This document shows positions 45,502-55,612 of a stretch of DNA of 64,000 nt, in pieces. The stretch lies in NCBI GenBank assembly GCA_022827055.1, contig JAJDTR010000033.1:1-64000 (forward strand), written 5' to 3'. Below the pieces are notes generated by a model. The model did not search any database and was not told the origin of the DNA. It was given only the letters and a program-made list of their open reading frames with translations. This stretch comes from Candidatus Poribacteria bacterium (lineage in GTDB: Bacteria > Poribacteria > WGA-4E > JAJDTR01). Numbering within the stretch: position 1 is the stretch's first letter; each line of letters starts with the position of its first letter. The position numbers and the translations under genes were made by a program.

Positions 45502-48282
45502 ATGAAAAAAACAAAAGATAAATCTGCCTGGAAGCATACCCAATGGCATTTGCCTGTAGGTGCCAAAGCTCGGCTTGGAAAGGGCTGGCTTTCCAGTAAT
45601 GTCGCTTGGTCACCAGATTCCAAGCGTATTGCGATCGGCAGTAGCGTCGGTGTATGGCTTTACGATGCGCACTCCGGGGACGAAATCGCTTTGCTTACAG
45701 GGCATACGGGTCCCGTTTCCAGTGTAGCCTTTAGTCCTGATGGACGGATGCTCGCCAGTGGTGGAAGTTGGTGGGATGGTTCGATTCGTCTGTGGAACGC
45801 CACGACGGGTACGCATGAGAAAACTCTCTCGGCACATTCGGGATGGGTGCTAAGTTTAACCTTTAGTCCGGATGGACAAACGCTAGCCAGCGGCAGTGAA
45901 GATGAATCCATCTGTCTTTGGAATGTCCGCACGGGACACCGCAACCGAAAACTCACCGGGCATACAGGAGGCATAAGGGGCGTCGCGTTTAGTCCGGACG
46001 GAAGCACGCTAGCCAGCGGCAGTGAGGATGAAACAATCCGCCTTTGGGATGTGGTTTCCGGATCCCATAAACGAAAGCTGACAGGACACACAGGCGGGGT
46101 GAGAAGTGTCGCGTTCAGCCCGGACAGCACAGTGTTAGCCAGTGGCGGCTGGGACAATAATATTTACCTTTGGGATATCAAGGCGGGGGGCGACAAGCGA
46201 GAATTGGCAGGACACACAGGCCGCGTGTCAAGCGTGGCATTCAGCCCAGATGGGAATATACTGGCAAGCGGCGGCGAGTTCGGCATCATCCATCTGTGGA
46301 ATACCGCGTCCGGCGCCAAGGAGCGGACGCTAACCGGACATACAAAATGGGTTTCTAGCGTGGCATTCAGCAGGGATGGGAGTACGCTCGCCAGCAGGAG
46401 CGATGACAATATAATCCGTCTGTGGAATAGTCTGATGGGAGAACACAAGCGGAGGTTCACGGGACATACGGGCGGAGTAAAGGGAGTCGCGATAAGTGCG
46501 GATGGGAAGATGATTGCCAGCGCCAGCGATGACAACACCGTTCGCGTGTGGAATGCTGAGACCGGCGAACATGAGCACACGCTCACGGGGCACACGGAGG
46601 AGGTTACCAGCGTCGCGTTCAGTCCGAGTGGGGACACGCTTGCGAGCGGGGGAAATGACAATACCGTTCTCTTATGGGATACGGCGACGGGTGTCTGTAG
46701 ACATACATTGACCGGACATTGGAACCCGGTTTTATCTGTTGCATTCAGTCCAGACGGCATGACACTTGCGAGCGGGAGCAACGACACTACTGTTCGTTTA
46801 TGGGATGTCATGACAGGAAACCACAAGCAGACGCTGACTGCCCATGCTCGAGCGGTTTGCGATGTCGCATTCAGTCCGGATGGACTGATGCTTGCGACCG
46901 GTAGCGATGACAATACCGTCCGTTTGTGGGATTCTGCTACAGGTCGACACAAAGGTAAACTCCCGGGCGAGACCCCTGCGATTAGAAGCGTAGCGTTCAC
47001 ACCGGATGGCAAAACTCTAGCCAGCGGCAGCGAGTCAGGTGCGATTCATCTTTGGGACGTTGTAACGGGCGATCTAACTCTAACTCTGACCGGGCACACA
47101 GAGAGCGTCTGGAGCATTGCTTTCAGTTCAGATGGGATGACACTTGTTAACGGGAGCGAGTTTGGTGCCGTACATGTTTGGAATGCCGTCACGGGCACCC
47201 ACGAACGAACGCTCACCGGACATATGGAGAGGGTCTCGGCGGTTGCATTCAGTTCAGATGGTTCGTCACTGGTCAGCGGGAGCGATGACCACACCGTCTG
47301 TTTGTGGGAGGCTAACACAGACGCAAATGACCGGGCAATCACCGGGCATACGGCTGCCGTTACCAGTGTCGGGTTCAGTCCAGACGGCGAAACGGTTGCG
47401 AGTGGGAGTGGAAACGCATACGGCAACGAGGATAATACCATTCAGGTATGGAACGCCGCGGATGGTACGCACGAGCGGACATTAACGGGGCTTCCAGACC
47501 GAGTCACAACCGTTGGGGTAAGCCCTGGCGGCAGAATGCTCGCCAGTGATGGCAGTTGGGACAACAACGTTTGTCTTTGGGATGTTGCCACAGGTGCTCT
47601 TATGCAAACACTTTTCGGGCATACCAAGAGAATTAGAAGTGTCGTATTCAGCTCAGACGGGGCGACATTGGCTAGTGGGAGTGATGACAATACCATCTGC
47701 CTATGGGACGCCGTTTCCGGGGACCACAAACGTACACTTATCGGACACAAGGGTGGAGTGAATAGCGTGACGTTTAGCCCGGACGGGACGATGTTGGCAA
47801 GCGGAAGCGACGACGGTACCATTCGTCTGTGGGATGTCGTGGCAGGTGCGCACAGAAGAACTCTTGCCGGACACGAAGGCGGCGTACGCAGCCTAGTTTT
47901 CAGCCCTGACGGCGGAATGCTAGCCAGCGAAGGGAATGCAGACGGCACCATCCGTTTGTGGGACTCGATTACGGGAGTGCACAAGCGAAGAATTAAGGGA
48001 AATACTCATAGGGTCAGGAGCGTAGGGTTTAATCCGGACGGCGGTATGATTACCGGTCACGGAGACACAGACGGTTGCATATATCTGTGGCACGCGGTAA
48101 GGGGTGAACGGAATCGAGGATTGGCGAACGTCGTGTGGAGTTCTATCATTGGAGGGCGAAAACGGACTCTTACCGGACATACGGGGGCGGTTCTGAACGT
48201 CGCATTCAGTCCGAATGGAGGAACGATTGCCAGCGTGGGCGAGGATGGCACGGTGCTATTGTGGTACACAGACATGGTATGA
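45502..48282 (+). CDS. WD40-repeat protein of 21 repeats
   Basis: 926 residues. After a short N-terminus ending QWHLPVGAKARLGKGW come 21 WD40 repeats of about 42 residues, each VAFSPDGxxLASGSxDxTIRLWDxxTGxHKRTLTGHTGxVxS, so 21 is three seven-bladed propellers. Repeats 15, 19 and 20 carry insertions, and some GH or WD positions are changed (for example repeat 11 has PGETP for TGHT). No signal peptide, span or enzymatic domain. The DNA repeats are nearly regular over the whole gene. Likely a scaffold or adhesion-type interaction protein; location cannot be decided. Antisense open frames here are by-products of the repeats. Confidence 0.93.
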   Translation: MKKTKDKSAWKHTQWHLPVGAKARLGKGWLSSNVAWSPDSKRIAIGSSVGVWLYDAHSGDEIALLTGHTGPVSSVAFSPDGRMLASGGSWWDGSIRLWNATTGTHEKTLSAHSGWVLSLTFSPDGQTLASGSEDESICLWNVRTGHRNRKLTGHTGGIRGVAFSPDGSTLASGSEDETIRLWDVVSGSHKRKLTGHTGGVRSVAFSPDSTVLASGGWDNNIYLWDIKAGGDKRELAGHTGRVSSVAFSPDGNILASGGEFGIIHLWNTASGAKERTLTGHTKWVSSVAFSRDGSTLASRSDDNIIRLWNSLMGEHKRRFTGHTGGVKGVAISADGKMIASASDDNTVRVWNAETGEHEHTLTGHTEEVTSVAFSPSGDTLASGGNDNTVLLWDTATGVCRHTLTGHWNPVLSVAFSPDGMTLASGSNDTTVRLWDVMTGNHKQTLTAHARAVCDVAFSPDGLMLATGSDDNTVRLWDSATGRHKGKLPGETPAIRSVAFTPDGKTLASGSESGAIHLWDVVTGDLTLTLTGHTESVWSIAFSSDGMTLVNGSEFGAVHVWNAVTGTHERTLTGHMERVSAVAFSSDGSSLVSGSDDHTVCLWEANTDANDRAITGHTAAVTSVGFSPDGETVASGSGNAYGNEDNTIQVWNAADGTHERTLTGLPDRVTTVGVSPGGRMLASDGSWDNNVCLWDVATGALMQTLFGHTKRIRSVVFSSDGATLASGSDDNTICLWDAVSGDHKRTLIGHKGGVNSVTFSPDGTMLASGSDDGTIRLWDVVAGAHRRTLAGHEGGVRSLVFSPDGGMLASEGNADGTIRLWDSITGVHKRRIKGNTHRVRSVGFNPDGGMITGHGDTDGCIYLWHAVRGERNRGLANVVWSSIIGGRKRTLTGHTGAVLNVAFSPNGGTIASVGEDGTVLLWYTDMV

Positions 48283-48791
48283 CTCGTGCAAAATTACACT
48301 GCAGAAAACCGCCGTTATATTTATCTCACGCGGGATCTCTCTAAGGCAATCGGATAGTTTATAATCCATAGCGAGTTTGTTGCAAAAGAACAACTTCGTT
48401 GCTTCAATCCTACCACCATCCAATCTCCAAGTTCAAATCTCTTACGACCTGATTTCTCCTTCCAAACCACCCGATTCTCGTGACGAGAATCACAGTTACT
48501 CAGGAATGTCTTAAATAAGCACGAATCATTCACTGTCACGGTAACTATAATCGTTGAACTACTATTTACGCCTGTTTGTAGGCAATAGCATCCCTCTGTA
48601 CCAAAATCAGTTAGATTGTGGAATGCGCAAACTAACAGTTTGCGCTACAAGGGTGCGCACGATCGTGCCGAGAATCGATATCTCAGTTACTCAGGAATGT
48701 CTGAATCAATCCTTCAATTGGCGTCGATAGTCGTCCGATTTAACTCGAACTATTTCTAAGCGGATTATGTAACGCGATGGGGAGATGTTGA
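48283..48791. repeat. Intergenic with short direct repeat and hairpin
   Basis: CAGTTACTCAGGAATGTCT occurs at 48493-48511 and again at 48684-48702. A hairpin GCGCAAACTAACAGTTTGCG with CTACAA tail lies at 48625-48649. No gene. Confidence 0.5.
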
Positions 48792-50411
48792 ATGCCGAAA
48801 CTTCGAAAAAGCCCGGTGGCTCTGATAATTCGAGACGGCTGGGGTCATAATCCGCATTTGGAGTGGAACAACGCAAATGCCGTGTATCTTGCCAAAACAC
48901 CGATTAACGACCGGCTGATGGAGGCATATCCCAACACATTGATTCGCACGTCCGGCGAAGATGTCGGATTGCCAGCAGGAGTGATGGGCAATAGTGAAGT
49001 AGGCCACCAGAATATCGGCGCTGGCAGGACCGTAGACCAGGAGCTGCTGCGCATTACCAACATGATTCGCTCTGGTGAGTTTTTTGCGAATAAAATGCTC
49101 ATTGGGGCAATGAATCACGCAAAATCACGTGGGACGAATCTCCATTTGATTGGACTCGCGAGTGAAGCAGGGGTTCACAGTTCACTGGAACACTTGTACG
49201 CCCTGCTCCTCCTCGCAAAAGAACTAACCGTTCCTCCGAACCGAGTGCTCGTGCACAACTTTAGCGATGGACGTGACAGCCCGCCGACCAGCGGCATCGG
49301 TTTCTGTCGGCAGATTGAAGCCAAGATGGCAGAGATTGGCGTTGGGAGAGTGGCGTCCGTGATCGGTCGATATTACGCTATGGATCGTGATGACCGATGG
49401 GAACGTGTGGAGAAAGCGTACCGACTCTTGACGGGTGGCGCACAACACTGCGTGAATTCGCCGACGGAGGCATATCAGCATTATTACGATCATCCAACCG
49501 ACAGCGGGCGTTTTGGCGACGAATTCATTGAACCAACTATCGTTAAAGATACTACCGGCAATCCTCTGCCAAGAATTTCAGATGGCGATGCAGTCATCTT
49601 TTTTAATTTTAGGGGTGACAGACCGCGCGAACTCTGCAAGGCGTTTTCGGCGGCTCAGTTTCCGTTTGAAAGCGCCGGCAAAGATGGGGTCAAGCGGCTG
49701 ATGGGTTTCGATAGAGCCAAGAAACTTGATATCGAGTTCGTCACGATGACGGAATACGAGCACGGCCTCCCTGTCAAAGTAGCCATTCCGAAACCAGCCA
49801 AAATGACCAATATCTTAGGCGCATACGTGAGCGATGCCGGTTTGTCACAGTTTCGCTGCGCGGAGACGGAAAAATTTCCGCATGTTACGTTTTTCTTTAA
49901 TGATTATCGCGACGCGCCATTCGATCGTGAAGACCGGAAAATCATTCCCTCACCGCGCGATGTTTCGACCTACGATCAGAAACCCGAAATGTCCGCACCC
50001 GAGGTTACTCAAGAAGTGCTCCGACAGCTTGCGTCGGATGTGTACGATTTGTTCGTTTTGAATTACGCCAATGGGGACATGGTTGGACACACGGGATTGT
50101 TGCCTGCCGCCGTTGAGGCGGTGGAAACGGTAGACACCTGTGTCGGGTTGGTGGTTGATGCAGTAATGGCTAAGGGAGGGTCGCTCATAGTAACTGCCGA
50201 TCACGGTAACTGCGAACAAATGATTGACCCCGTAACCGGAGGTCCCCATACTGCCCACACTACCTATGAAGTTGATCTCATAATCGTTGATGAAGACGTT
50301 CAGAAAATCCAGCCGCCTCCTAACGGTATTCTTGCCGATATCGCTCCGACACTCTTGACACTGCTTGGGTTGGATCGCCCCCCCGAAATGATTGGGCAAT
50401 CGTTAATCTGA
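48792..50411 (+). CDS. gpmI: 2,3-bisphosphoglycerate-independent phosphoglycerate mutase
   Basis: Interconverts 3- and 2-phosphoglycerate using two Mn ions and a phosphoserine. 539 residues, full length. First metal Asp in IIRDGWGHNP, the nucleophile Ser in GVMGNSEVGHQNIGAGR, LVHNFSDGRDSPPTS, VIGRYYAMDRDDRWERVEKA, FFNFRGDRPREL and the C-terminal metal sites NYANGDMVGHTG and TADHGNCEQM. Follows the WD40 gene after about 500 nt. Confidence 0.97.
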   Translation: MPKLRKSPVALIIRDGWGHNPHLEWNNANAVYLAKTPINDRLMEAYPNTLIRTSGEDVGLPAGVMGNSEVGHQNIGAGRTVDQELLRITNMIRSGEFFANKMLIGAMNHAKSRGTNLHLIGLASEAGVHSSLEHLYALLLLAKELTVPPNRVLVHNFSDGRDSPPTSGIGFCRQIEAKMAEIGVGRVASVIGRYYAMDRDDRWERVEKAYRLLTGGAQHCVNSPTEAYQHYYDHPTDSGRFGDEFIEPTIVKDTTGNPLPRISDGDAVIFFNFRGDRPRELCKAFSAAQFPFESAGKDGVKRLMGFDRAKKLDIEFVTMTEYEHGLPVKVAIPKPAKMTNILGAYVSDAGLSQFRCAETEKFPHVTFFFNDYRDAPFDREDRKIIPSPRDVSTYDQKPEMSAPEVTQEVLRQLASDVYDLFVLNYANGDMVGHTGLLPAAVEAVETVDTCVGLVVDAVMAKGGSLIVTADHGNCEQMIDPVTGGPHTAHTTYEVDLIIVDEDVQKIQPPPNGILADIAPTLLTLLGLDRPPEMIGQSLI

Positions 50412-51452
50412 TTGTCATCCCGCAATTCCAAATGAGCCCAAGGATAACGCATGCTTAGTGGTTTGTTTTTCAAAAAAATGGTTCTTCAGGGTCAAGTGTG
50501 GGAATAGAACTTGCTACATGAAGGCGCGTTTGTCCATGAGTTCAAATTGATTGCAATAATTACCAATATGGTTCTGGAGACCTCGATGTATACATTTTGA
50601 CATAACCACTCGACATTTCCAACTACAGGGTGGTTTCTGTCGAGATGGGAACAGATATACAGGGCTTACGCAGAACGCGCAAATTGATGTTACGGCAAGG
50701 CTTTTGTAGGGAATAACGATCGTTGTTCCCTACTGCCGAACTAGGCGCATTTGAGCACTCGACTGCGTAAGTCCTAGGTTCTGTTGACATTCGAAAATTA
50801 AGCCAATATTGATTCACGTGAGGCAGTATGTTGGGCAACCACAAGGGTTGCCCCTACATTGGGTCAATTTCCGTAGGGGATCTCTACCGCCTTCGCTATT
50901 CGCTCAGTTGGTGGTTGGGTTTCCCAACCCGTTGGGCGAGGAAACCTCGCCCCTACGATAGGGACTTATCGGCGAATTATGGACACGCCTTACATAAATG
51001 TCAACACGTCCTAAGATAATTTCATTTTCCACACTTAACTCTGAAGAGCCAAAAAAATATGGTTAGTGTTGGGTGCCGGTGCGGTTAGAAAGGGATCTCT
51101 ATGGGATTTCTATCGCACTCACTATCCGTTCGCTTGATCCTTCGCTATTCGCTCAGTTGATCCTACCGGCGTGGTCGAACGGTTTCTTGCGGCAGTCTTG
51201 TAAGCTTTAAATGCTTAATGAATGAACCACCTAGCCCGGTATGTATTTCCCTTCCCACCCGTGAATCATGCAATACTCACGGTTATTTTTCTTTCGGTTT
51301 AGACGTTCGAGTCGATGACCCGTGAGGCTGTCCGGGGCGAAGCCTTTCAGCGCACACAAAACCAAGTTTATTTGTGCGCCTCTGCGCAGCAATCGAGAAA
51401 AAACGCCCGTCCAAAATCGGATGCGATAACCCTTAACTCCGGCAAAATCACC
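50412..51452. repeat. 1-kb repeat-rich intergenic region before tRNA-Gly
   Basis: No gene seen. From left: a 28-bp palindrome at 50706-50733 (GTAGGGAATAACGA and its near-complement), a GGGCAACCACAAGGGTTGCC hairpin at 50834-50853 with CCCTAC tail, a CTATCGC-family copy at 50876-50915, GGTTGGGTTTCCCAACC at 50913-50929, GGGCGAGGAAACCTCGCCC plus CTACGA at 50934-50958, the 30-bp block shared with 16216-16245 at 51051-51080, and a double CTATCGC/GCTTGATC copy at 51091-51164. Confidence 0.6.
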
Positions 51453-51481
51453 TTGACATCCCGGCCCTCACTCAGTATAAT
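51453..51481 (+). promoter_or_regulatory. Consensus sigma-70 promoter of tRNA-Gly
   Basis: TTGACA at 51453-51458, 17-bp spacer, TATAAT at 51476-51481; the tRNA begins 17 nt later. Confidence 0.85.
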
Positions 51482-51497
51482 TTAGAAATTTTCGGGT

Positions 51498-51569
51498 GCG
51501 GGTGTAGCTCAGCGGTAGAGCGTCAGCTTCCCAAGCTGAGGGTCGCGGGTTCAATTCCCGTCACCCGCT
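51498..51569 (+). tRNA. tRNA-Gly (CCC)
   Basis: Acceptor GCGGGTG (51498-51504) pairs with CACCCGC (51562-51568), discriminator T. D-arm TAGCTCAGCGGTAGAGC, anticodon loop TTCCCAA with anticodon CCC, T-arm GCGGGTTCAATTCCCGT. CCA is not encoded (TAGA follows). Confidence 0.93.
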
Positions 51570-51670
51570 TAGACATGACGGGACATCGACAGGACCATAG
51601 AGAACTAGCCGTGGTCTTCGCCATTCCATCCCCTAGATGAAATTTTTGCAGAAGTAAATGGGAAGAATAC

Positions 51671-51910
51671 ATGCCTATTTACGAGTATTGTTGCAAGCAT
51701 TGTAATCATAGGTTCGAGGATTTGGTAAAATCCGGCGGTGTGGGAGAGGAAGTGGTTTGTCCCGCGTGTGAAAACCGCGATGTTATGCGGTTGCCTTCCG
51801 TTTTTGGCGTCGGCGCGTCAAGGATCGCAAGTGCTCCCACGGGAGAGTTGCCCGTATGCGGCACGTGCGGCCTGCAGACCGAACAGCCGTGTCCCCAGCC
51901 CGAAGTTTGA
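51671..51910 (+). CDS. FmdB-family zinc ribbon protein
   Basis: 79 residues. MPIYEYCCKHCNHRFEDLVK opens with the FmdB consensus; the second pair is VVCPACENRDVMRLPSVFG, so a CxxC...CxxC zinc ribbon. The tail has PVCGTCG and a final CPQPEV. It lies 10 nt before the TPR gene, likely one transcript. Function is unclear, possibly regulatory. Confidence 0.9.
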   Translation: MPIYEYCCKHCNHRFEDLVKSGGVGEEVVCPACENRDVMRLPSVFGVGASRIASAPTGELPVCGTCGLQTEQPCPQPEV

Positions 51911-51920
51911 AAGGAAATCA

Positions 51921-53024
51921 ATGGCTCGAAGTAACCGCCTCACCAAAGAAGAAATCAGGCATGATCAGTTTATCGAATCAACGCTCAAGTCCTACGGATT
52001 CATAAAAGATAATCTGAAAACCATCATTATCGCTGTAGTTGTTGTTACTCTTGCGGTTGTTGTCGGAGTATTGTATCAAAACCATCAACAAACACAACGT
52101 GCCAAGGCCTCTGCCGCTTTCACGCAGGCACTCAAGACCTTTCAGGAAGCGGAAAAAAACTGGATCGATACCGAGAAGGCGGATGACGCACGCGAACAGT
52201 TCAAAACCGCCGGCTCCGAATTCCAAGAGGTCTTCCAAAAGTACTCGGGAACTCTCTTCGCGGACAAAGCCCGATATAACTATGCCAAGACGCTCTATTA
52301 TCTAGAAGATTACCCGGGGGCGCGAACTCAATTCCAATCTGTTACACAAGAACACGCGCCGGAGAATCAAATGATAGCCCTCTATGCTCAAGAAGCGGTG
52401 GGCAATTGTTTTGAACAGGAAGGGAACTATGAAGCAGCGATTCAGGCGTATCGGGAAGAATCTTACCCACTAACGCCACAGCTTCCCATACCTGTTCGAG
52501 AGTTTGCGCTGACGAACGCCAAATATAATCAGGCACTATGCTACGAAAAGCTTAATCAAACAGACGAAGCTCTGTCACTATATGAAGATTTGGTCGATCA
52601 GTTTCACGTGAATTTGGAGAAGGCAGTTCAAGAAAAGAGCCACGAATTGATTCTCGACGCGAAGGAGTTGATTACTCTCATTCCGGAACCTTTAGTGATG
52701 TCCGAAGCCGAGGATTTGGAGAATCAAGGTCGGGGCTATGACGCGCTCATATCGTATTTTAACTCGGTACGCAATTATAAGTTTCGGCGCGACGTTGAAG
52801 GCGGGTTGAATGACACGCTGCGCAAACAGATCGGAAACTTTGATGCACGGGCGAGTGAATTCATTGAGAGATTGAAAGACGCTCGTGAAAAGGAGTCCGA
52901 GTCCGACATTAGTATGGCACTATCGTACTACGATCAGGCCGTCGGACTTGACTTCGCACCGTCTGGCAGTCTTTATGTAAAAGCACTTCTTGAGCGAGAC
53001 AGGAATCAACTGGCACATAAATGA
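51921..53024 (+). CDS. Membrane-anchored tetratricopeptide-repeat protein
   Basis: 367 residues from the ATG at 51921 (AAAGGAA upstream); the open frame starts at 51738 inside fmdB. A cytoplasmic tail (RLTKEEIRHDQFIESTLKSY) precedes one membrane span (TIIIAVVVVTLAVVVGVLYQ), then TPR-like helical pairs: ARYNYAKTLYYLEDYPGART, AVGNCFEQEGNYEAAIQAYR, KYNQALCYEKLNQTDEALSL. The layout resembles YfgM-like proteins and BamD-type TPRs. Role unknown. Confidence 0.85.
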   Translation: MARSNRLTKEEIRHDQFIESTLKSYGFIKDNLKTIIIAVVVVTLAVVVGVLYQNHQQTQRAKASAAFTQALKTFQEAEKNWIDTEKADDAREQFKTAGSEFQEVFQKYSGTLFADKARYNYAKTLYYLEDYPGARTQFQSVTQEHAPENQMIALYAQEAVGNCFEQEGNYEAAIQAYREESYPLTPQLPIPVREFALTNAKYNQALCYEKLNQTDEALSLYEDLVDQFHVNLEKAVQEKSHELILDAKELITLIPEPLVMSEAEDLENQGRGYDALISYFNSVRNYKFRRDVEGGLNDTLRKQIGNFDARASEFIERLKDAREKESESDISMALSYYDQAVGLDFAPSGSLYVKALLERDRNQLAHK

Positions 53025-53072
53025 TTCCGTGGTTTTCATCTGGTGCGACGTTGCTAGCAGTCGGCTAGAATT

Positions 53073-55529
53073 ATGAGAGAAATTATCTCCGCCCACACCG
53101 AAAGAGCGTTAGAATACGATAAGTTGAAGGTGTTGATGAAGCGCTACACGGTTTCTCCACCGGGAGGCGCCAAGGTCGATCGCTTGACTCCGCAGCATGA
53201 AATCGAGGAGATTCGGAAGAACCTCGCGCTGTGCAGTGAGATGAAAGGTGCGACTCAAGTCGCCAGCGGTTTCTCGCTAGCCGGATTACGAGATTTGACA
53301 CCGATTCTCAAGATAGCGGTAAAGCCAGGTTCAATCTTAGAAGCGCATCAGTTACTTGATGTATGGCATGTCCTTCAAGTCGTCGAAAGCGTCAGCCGCT
53401 TTATGCGGAGGCTGAAAAAATTCGACTTCCCGAAACTGCTCGCAATCGCAAACACGCTACCAACTTTCCCCGAGCTTGCCACGTCCATTCACCAATGCGT
53501 CAGCCCAGAGGCTGAAGTCCGAGATTCTGCGAGTCCCGCCTTACGAAAAATCCGGCGAAATCTCGTTAATATCCGCGAAACTATCCGATCAAAATTAGAA
53601 TCTCTCCTACGTTCTTCCGAGCATCAGAAATCAATTCAAGATCACCTCGTCACTCTCCGCAATGACCGTTATGTCCTTCCTGTCAAGCAGGACGCGAAAC
53701 TTCATTTTCCGGGGCTGGTTCAAGGGCAGTCCGCGAGTGGAGCCACGGTTTTCGTTGAACCGTTCAGCGTCGTTGAGATGAACAATGATTTGCACAGATT
53801 GGCTGACGAAGAGCGGCACGAGATTCGCCGAATACTGCTTTCGCTCACAGATGCGGTCCGCGAATGTGTCGCCGACCTTGAGATTGCAACGAGCGTTCTA
53901 GCGGAGTTGGATTTTCTTAACGCAAAAGCTAAACTCAGCACTGATTTGAACGGTGTTGAACCACGATTAAACGACCGTGGGTTTACAAAACTTATTGCGG
54001 CACGGCATCCGTTGCTTGAGGTTAACTTGCGGCGACAACAGAAGAACGGAGACGAACCAAACACTTCCGAGTTTCCACCTCGTGTAGTTCCAACTGATTT
54101 GCATCTGGGGGATCAGTTTTGTGCATTGGTGATTACCGGACCGAATACCGGCGGCAAGACGGTTGTTCTCAAAACGCTTGGCTTGCTTACCATGATGGCG
54201 CAATCGGGACTTCACATCCCGGCGAAACATGGTAGCGAGATTGCGGTGTTCGACCAAGTATTTGCGGACATCGGTGATGAGCAGAGCATTGAGCAGAATC
54301 TAAGTACCTTTTCTTCGCATGTCACAAAGATTGCCACCACATTAAATCACATTGAGAGTGCCCGCGGCGGAACGTGTGAAAATTCACTTGTATTGCTTGA
54401 TGAAATCGGAGCAGGAACGGATCCGGCTGAAGGCACCGCGCTTAGTATGGCAATTCTCGACTGGCTCGTTGAGCGTAAGGTGCGAACAATTGTGACGACT
54501 CACTATGGTGCGCTCAAAAGCTATGCTCACGCAAAGGATGACACGGAAAACGCCTCCATGGAGTTCGATTGGCAGACCCTGAGTCCCACCTATCGCCTCT
54601 TGATTGGGGTTCCCGGAAGCAGCAACGCTATCAAGGTTGCTGCGAGACTAGGGATTCCCAGTTCCATTCTGCGCACTGCCAAAGAGCACATTGGCAATCA
54701 GGATATAGAAATTGATGACTTGATTGTCAACATGCAGCAATCCCAGCGACAATTGGAGGCAGAACGCAAATCGCTTGAGGAGAGGAGCCGCGCCGCAGAT
54801 ACATCAATTCGGAAGCATGAGGATCTTATACAGGACTTTGAAACCAACCGCGACAGACTTACTCAGGAGGCTGAAAACGAGGCGTACGCAGTATTGAATG
54901 ATGCGCGACGATTAGTTGATGCGAGCATAGCCGAAATACGCCGGGAAACAGCATCCAAACAATCCGTTCGGGCTGCAATTTCTCATATTTCGAATGCCAA
55001 AGATAAGCTAAAGGAAAAACAGCGGCAACGTGCAGCGATTCAATCCAATACAGCTAAAACACCACCGCGGGTTGAGGTTGGGGATAAAGTTCGTCTCAAG
55101 GGGTTAAGTAATTACGGGGAAGTTCTGAGGATTTCACCGGACAGAAATACACCTATCACACTTCAGGTCGCCAACATGCAGATGCAGATTTCGTATCAGG
55201 ACATTGAACAGGTTCAGCCCCAAGAGAAGAACAATAGGATTGCGCCCTCCGTCGTAGATGTGCAGCGCAGCAAAGCCGACTCGGTCAAAACCGAACTGCA
55301 TCTCCTCGGTTACACGGTAGACGAAGCGCTCGAAGCCGTAGACAAGTATTTGGACGATGCTTTTCTCGCGAGTTTGCCCAAAGTACGAATCGTCCATGGT
55401 AAAGGTACGGGGGCGCTGCGGCAAGGGATTCATGAAGGTTTGATTGGACATCCGTTGGTTACGAATTTCGAATTAGCACCACGTAGCGAAGGAGGGGATG
55501 GCGCCACCGTTGTTACGCTGAAAGAGTAG
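53073..55529 (+). CDS. mutS2: MutS2 family endonuclease
   Basis: 818 residues, usual size. N-terminal core and clamp (coiled-coil LTQEAENEAYAVLNDARRLV region at about 580-640) around the ATPase: Walker A TGPNTGGKTVVLKTLGLL, STFSSHVTKI, Walker B LVLLDEIGAGTDPAEG, VTTHYGALKSYA. The C-terminal Smr nuclease domain starts ELHLLGYTVDEALEAVDKYL and has VRIVHGKGTGALRQGIHEGL. Known for anti-recombination and for rescue of stalled ribosomes. Starts 48 nt after the TPR gene. Confidence 0.97.
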   Translation: MREIISAHTERALEYDKLKVLMKRYTVSPPGGAKVDRLTPQHEIEEIRKNLALCSEMKGATQVASGFSLAGLRDLTPILKIAVKPGSILEAHQLLDVWHVLQVVESVSRFMRRLKKFDFPKLLAIANTLPTFPELATSIHQCVSPEAEVRDSASPALRKIRRNLVNIRETIRSKLESLLRSSEHQKSIQDHLVTLRNDRYVLPVKQDAKLHFPGLVQGQSASGATVFVEPFSVVEMNNDLHRLADEERHEIRRILLSLTDAVRECVADLEIATSVLAELDFLNAKAKLSTDLNGVEPRLNDRGFTKLIAARHPLLEVNLRRQQKNGDEPNTSEFPPRVVPTDLHLGDQFCALVITGPNTGGKTVVLKTLGLLTMMAQSGLHIPAKHGSEIAVFDQVFADIGDEQSIEQNLSTFSSHVTKIATTLNHIESARGGTCENSLVLLDEIGAGTDPAEGTALSMAILDWLVERKVRTIVTTHYGALKSYAHAKDDTENASMEFDWQTLSPTYRLLIGVPGSSNAIKVAARLGIPSSILRTAKEHIGNQDIEIDDLIVNMQQSQRQLEAERKSLEERSRAADTSIRKHEDLIQDFETNRDRLTQEAENEAYAVLNDARRLVDASIAEIRRETASKQSVRAAISHISNAKDKLKEKQRQRAAIQSNTAKTPPRVEVGDKVRLKGLSNYGEVLRISPDRNTPITLQVANMQMQISYQDIEQVQPQEKNNRIAPSVVDVQRSKADSVKTELHLLGYTVDEALEAVDKYLDDAFLASLPKVRIVHGKGTGALRQGIHEGLIGHPLVTNFELAPRSEGGDGATVVTLKE

Positions 55530-55612
55530 CCTAAAATATCGGTGTTCATTCAGTCAAAGTGCCACATTCCACACATGGAGCAACGTATACCAAAGAACTT
55601 TGGTAATCCGAG

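Noticed and set aside
46164-47984. Several long antisense frames inside the WD40 gene
   Set aside because: They arise from the regular 126-base repeats; the plus-strand WD40 frame explains the region fully.
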